Shown piece by piece: positions 6,098 through 8,833 of a stretch of 8,833 bases of DNA; position 1 is the first letter of the stretch; every line of letters begins with the position of its first letter. The stretch is taken from positions 1-8,833 of the forward strand of contig JASJAL010000109.1 in the NCBI GenBank assembly GCA_030067055.1, read 5' to 3'. This stretch comes from Kiloniellales bacterium. Its GTDB lineage: Bacteria; Pseudomonadota; Alphaproteobacteria; Kiloniellales; JAKSBE01. The notes beneath the pieces are model-generated. The model did no database searches, was not told the DNA's origin, and worked only from the letters and a program-made list of their open reading frames with translations. Both the position numbers and the translations under genes were made by a program.

Positions 6098-6838
6098 ATG
6101 CCCGTTCTTGAACTGCGCAGCATTTCCAAGCACTTCGGGGCCATCCAGGCGCTGACCGAGGTGGATCTGACCATCGACAGCGGCGAGGTCGTCGGCCTGA
6201 TGGGCGACAACGGTGCCGGCAAGTCGACCCTGGTCAAGGTGATCGCCGGCAACTTCCCGCCGTCTTCGGGCGAGATGCGGCTGGACGGCGACGAGGTGCG
6301 CTTCAGCAAGCCCGTGGAGGCGCGCCAGAAGGGCATCGAGGTCGTCTACCAGGACCTGGCGCTTTGCGATAACCTGACCGCGGCGGCCAACGTCTTTCTC
6401 GGACGCGAAGAGAAGCGCGGCTTCGGCCCCTTCCGCTACCTGGACCACGCCGCCATGTTCAGGCGCGCCGGCGAGCTCTTCAAGGAGCTGAAGTCCGAGA
6501 CCCGTCCGCGCGATCAGGTCAGGCAGATGTCCGGCGGCCAGCGCCAGGCGGTGGCCATCGCCCGGACCCGGCTGAGCGATCCGAAGCTGGTGCTGATGGA
6601 CGAGCCGACCGCGGCGATCTCCGTCCGCCAGGTGGCGGAGGTCCTGGACCTGATCCGCCGCCTGAAGGAGACCAATCACGCGGTGGTGCTGATCAGCCAC
6701 CGCATGCCCGACGTCTTCGCCGTCTGCGACCGGGTCGCGGTCCTGCGCCGCGGCCGCAAGGTCTCCGACAAGGCGATCGGCCAGACCTCGCCCGAAGAGG
6801 TCACGGGGCTCATAACGGGGGCGATCGAAGCGGCATGA
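6098..6838 (+). CDS. Sugar/cyclitol ABC transporter ATP-binding protein (CUT2 type, single ABC domain)
   Basis: A 246-residue cytoplasmic ATPase that powers import through the permease encoded next. Motifs in order: Walker A GDNGAGKST (36-44), Q-loop Gln85 in VYQDLAL, signature MSGGQ (144-148), Walker B VLMDEP with catalytic Glu169 (165-170), and the switch His201 in ISHRMPDVF. MSGGQ replaces the usual LSGGQ. The GDNGAGKS Walker A, YQDLALCDNLT and the TAAxxVRQ D-loop are typical of the ribose/fructose/inositol-type CUT2 importers. There is only one ABC domain, as in FrcA-like proteins. RbsA, MglA or Caulobacter IatA carry two domains in about 500 residues, so this protein should act as a homodimer. 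The start has a strong AGGGAGGA site, and the stop overlaps the permease start by ATGA. The substrate is inferred from the locus as myo-inositol or a related cyclitol. Confidence 0.93.
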   Translation: MPVLELRSISKHFGAIQALTEVDLTIDSGEVVGLMGDNGAGKSTLVKVIAGNFPPSSGEMRLDGDEVRFSKPVEARQKGIEVVYQDLALCDNLTAAANVFLGREEKRGFGPFRYLDHAAMFRRAGELFKELKSETRPRDQVRQMSGGQRQAVAIARTRLSDPKLVLMDEPTAAISVRQVAEVLDLIRRLKETNHAVVLISHRMPDVFAVCDRVAVLRRGRKVSDKAIGQTSPEEVTGLITGAIEAA

Positions 6839-7857
6839 CGACGCTCAACCAGGACTCCCCCTCCCACGCCGAGATCGGCCAGGAGATCACCTCCAAGAAG
6901 GAGATGACCGGCCTGCAGATGGTCTTCCGCACCCAGCCCTTCTGGGTCTTCATTGCCATTCTGGCGATCGGACTGGTGATGTCCTTGGTCTCGGACGTGT
7001 TCATGACCGAGCGGAACTTCTTCAACGTCACCCGCAACTTCGCCTTCTTCGGCATCATGGCGCTGGGCATGACCGCCGTGATCGTCACGGCGGGCATCGA
7101 CCTTTCCGTCGGTTCGCTGATGGGCCTGACGGGCATCGTGGCGGGCCTGGTTATGCAGGCCGGCTACGGCATCGGCCTGGGCTTTCTCGCCTGCATGGGC
7201 ACCGCGGCACTGGTCGGCCTGATCAACGGCGTCCTGATCGCCTACCTCAGGCTGGCGCCCTTCGTCGTGACCCTGGGCATGCTGGCGATCGCCCGGTCGG
7301 TCGCCATGGTGATCTCCAACAACAAGATGATCTACCAGTTCGGCCCGGACCAGGAGATCTTCGAGTGGATCGGCGGCGAGAGCGTCATCGGTGTGCCGAA
7401 CCCGGTCTGGGTCCTGATCATCCTGACCGTCGTGTTCTTCCTGGCCTTTCGCTACTCGACCTGGGGACGCTGGGTCTTCGCGGTCGGCGGCAACGCGGAA
7501 GCCGCGAAGCTGTCGGGCATCCCGGTGGAGCGGGTGCTGGTTTCCGTCTACATGACCTGCTCCATGACGGCCGGCCTGGCCGCCTTCCTGATGGTCGGCT
7601 GGTTCGGCTCCGTCACCAATGCCCTGGGATTGACCTACGAGCTCAACGTCATCGCCGCCTCGGTCATCGGCGGCGCCAATCTGATGGGCGGCATCGGCTA
7701 CGCCATCGGCGCGCCGATTGGCGCCGCCTTGATGGAGCTGATCCGCAATTCCCTGCTGCTCGCCGGGATCGACGCGCTCTGGCAGAACTTCTTCGTCGGC
7801 CTGTTCATCATTCTGGCGGTGCTGCTGGGACGCTTCCAAAACCGAAACGACTCGTGA
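6835..7857 (+). CDS. Sugar/cyclitol ABC transporter permease (RbsC-like, CUT2)
   Basis: A 340-residue integral inner-membrane protein of the BPD_transp_2 (RbsC/AraH/XylH) family. A hydrophilic N-terminal tail of about 35 residues precedes a series of hydrophobic segments. By eye these lie near 37-53, 72-86, 93-108, 113-136, 140-160, 191-206, 236-256, 271-300 and 316-332. Family signatures are GMTAVIVTAGIDLSVGSLMGL (78-98) and VFAVGGNAEAAKLSGIPVERV (214-234), the cytoplasmic loop that contacts the ATPase. The third is NVIAASVIGGANLMGGIGYA (271-290). The ATG overlaps the ATPase stop (ATGA), implying translational coupling and stoichiometric expression. It probably homodimerises to form the channel for the substrate delivered by the binding protein encoded 50 nt downstream. 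Inositol as substrate is inferred from the neighbours. Confidence 0.95.
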   Translation: MTTLNQDSPSHAEIGQEITSKKEMTGLQMVFRTQPFWVFIAILAIGLVMSLVSDVFMTERNFFNVTRNFAFFGIMALGMTAVIVTAGIDLSVGSLMGLTGIVAGLVMQAGYGIGLGFLACMGTAALVGLINGVLIAYLRLAPFVVTLGMLAIARSVAMVISNNKMIYQFGPDQEIFEWIGGESVIGVPNPVWVLIILTVVFFLAFRYSTWGRWVFAVGGNAEAAKLSGIPVERVLVSVYMTCSMTAGLAAFLMVGWFGSVTNALGLTYELNVIAASVIGGANLMGGIGYAIGAPIGAALMELIRNSLLLAGIDALWQNFFVGLFIILAVLLGRFQNRNDS

Positions 7858-7895
7858 CGAACCTTTCACCAACGACAAGCAAGACACCTGACAAA

Positions 7896-7902
7896 GGGAG
7901 GA
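7896..7902 (+). promoter_or_regulatory. Ribosome binding site supporting a GTG start for the binding protein
   Basis: GGGAGGA lies 5 nt before GTG at 7908 and fixes that codon as the start. The residues that follow form an ideal signal peptide, and no in-frame ATG gives a better start. Confidence 0.75.
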
Positions 7903-7907
7903 CCAAA

Positions 7908-8833
7908 GTGAAAAAACTGCTACTCGCCACCTGCCTTGCCGCCTTCGCCGTTCCCGGCGCCGCGGTTGCGGCCGACAAGCTCAAGCTCGCGCTCGTGCCC
8001 AAGGCCATGAACAATCCCTTCTTCGATCTGGCCCGCGACGGCTGCTACAAGGCCCAGGACGAGCTCGCCGACGTCGAGTGCGTCTACATCGGCCCGGGCG
8101 AGCACACCGAGCTGGAGCAGATCCAGATCGTCCAGGATCTGATCAGCCAGAAGGTCGACGGGATCGCGGTCGCGCCATCGAACGCGCCGGCCATGGGCAA
8201 AGCCCTAAAGGCGGCGGTCGCCGCCGGCATCCCGGTCATGACCTGGGATTCCGACGTGCTGCCCGAGGATGCCAAGGTCCGCGCCACCTATGTCGGCACC
8301 AAGAACTACGACATCGGCGTCAACCTGGCGAAGATCGCCCAGAAGCTTCAGCCCAACGGCGGCAGCGTCTGCCTGCAGACCGGCGGCGCCGCGGCGGCCA
8401 ATCACAACGAGCGACTGCAGGGCATCCGGGACACGCTGTCGGGCGCCAGCGGCACCACGCCTCCGGGCAACGCCCTCAAGGGCGAGAACGGCTGGACCGA
8501 GGTCGCCGGCTGTCCGCTGATCACCGACGACGACGGCAACAAGGCGGTGCAGGGGATGACCGACATCCTCACCAAGGAGCCGAACCTGACGGCCTTCATC
8601 TCCACCGGCGCCTTCACGCAGTGGTATGACAACGCCTATCGCCAGGCGGTCGCGCCTCACAAGAAGCGCCTGGAAGACGGCTCGCTCTCCATCATCGTGG
8701 CGGACACCCTTCCGATGCAGATGGAGCAGCTGAAGGATGGCCTGTCCAACGGGCAAGTCGGCCAGCGGCCCTTCGAGATGGGCTACAAGGCGATGTTCAT
8801 CATGAAGGATCTGGTGGCCGGGAAGTCGGTCGA
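7908..8833 (+). CDS. Periplasmic sugar/cyclitol-binding protein of the ABC importer (C-terminus cut by window edge)
   Basis: 308 codons of a periplasmic substrate-binding protein (Peripla_BP_4, RbsB-like) are visible; the end lies beyond the window. The GTG start gives a Sec signal peptide: MKK, a hydrophobic core (LLLATCLAAFAV), and likely cleavage after AVA or VAA at 21-22. Cys9 is too early and lacks a proper lipobox, so this is not a lipoprotein. The mature protein begins with a beta-strand and ligand loop LALVPKAMNNPFFD (27-40). Further binding-pocket landmarks are GVAVAPSN-like GIAVAPSNAPA (85-95), PVMTWDSD (109-116), the ATYVGTKNYDIG hinge strand (126-137), NHNER (165-169) and STGAFTQW (232-239). 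Four cysteines (46, 58, 155, 202) in the mature part are unusual for RbsB-like proteins and could form two disulfides. Being last in the cluster, after the permease by 50 nt, is less common than being first. The substrate is inferred to be an inositol. Confidence 0.93.
   Translation, partial: MKKLLLATCLAAFAVPGAAVAADKLKLALVPKAMNNPFFDLARDGCYKAQDELADVECVYIGPGEHTELEQIQIVQDLISQKVDGIAVAPSNAPAMGKALKAAVAAGIPVMTWDSDVLPEDAKVRATYVGTKNYDIGVNLAKIAQKLQPNGGSVCLQTGGAAAANHNERLQGIRDTLSGASGTTPPGNALKGENGWTEVAGCPLITDDDGNKAVQGMTDILTKEPNLTAFISTGAFTQWYDNAYRQAVAPHKKRLEDGSLSIIVADTLPMQMEQLKDGLSNGQVGQRPFEMGYKAMFIMKDLVAGKSV

Noticed and set aside
6676..7887. 403-residue minus-strand open frame opposite the permease
   Set aside because: Low-complexity His/Asp/Gln-rich translation typical of the antisense of a hydrophobic membrane protein. 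The plus strand encodes a clear RbsC-like permease.
7862..7897. CCTTT/AAAGG pairing that could hide the binding-protein ribosome site
   Set aside because: Only 5 bp with a 26-nt loop; too weak to claim a regulatory structure.
8078..8756. Open frames on both strands over the binding-protein gene
   Set aside because: The GTG-started frame from 7908 reads through to the window end with a signal peptide and binding-protein motifs; the others are shadows of it.

Overview
The window is a high-GC piece of bacterial chromosome (about two-thirds G+C by eye). Third codon positions are strongly G/C and genes are tightly packed. The gene families, the AGGGAGGA-type ribosome binding sites and the gene styles best fit an alphaproteobacterium (Rhodospirillales/Hyphomicrobiales-like). 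That placement is an inference; no rRNA or marker gene is present. There is no RNA gene, CRISPR array, insertion sequence or phage gene, and no gap over 300 bases without a gene.

The content is a myo-inositol (cyclitol) uptake and catabolism locus in two divergent transcription units. The leftward unit (minus strand) is iolG, an inositol 2-dehydrogenase of the Gfo/Idh/MocA family (1221-2228). It is followed by an HpcH/HpaI-family aldolase (361-1179) and the N-terminal third of a D-2-hydroxyacid/phosphoglycerate dehydrogenase-like protein cut by the left edge (1-359). The rightward unit is iolD, the ThDP-dependent trihydroxycyclohexanedione hydrolase (2397-4244), then iolE, inosose dehydratase (4247-5146), then an SDR oxidoreductase (5150-5959), with 2-3 nt gaps. 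After a 138-nt gap holding a GC hairpin comes a CUT2-type sugar ABC importer: a single-domain ATPase (6098-6838), a permease overlapping it by ATGA (6835-7857), and a secreted substrate-binding protein with a GTG start that runs off the right edge (7908-8833).

The proposed logic is as follows. The binding protein, permease and ATPase import the cyclitol. IolG oxidises it to 2-keto-myo-inositol (scyllo-inosose), IolE dehydrates this to the trihydroxycyclohexane-1,2-dione, and IolD opens the ring to 5-deoxyglucuronate. The SDR, aldolase and hydroxyacid dehydrogenase are not part of the textbook iol set. They may feed other inositol isomers into the pathway or handle a side or lower branch. IolB, IolC, IolJ, IolA and IolI are not visible and could lie outside the window.

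The 168-nt divergent region between iolG and iolD holds an AT-rich core. It has a near-perfect 16-nt palindrome (TGCAA-AGATCA-TTGCA, 2288-2303) and overlapping candidate promoters facing both ways, which makes it the likely control point. I see a variant inositol cluster rather than a wholly new system. The most unusual parts are the accessory enzymes, the single-domain CUT2 ATPase and the candidate operator.
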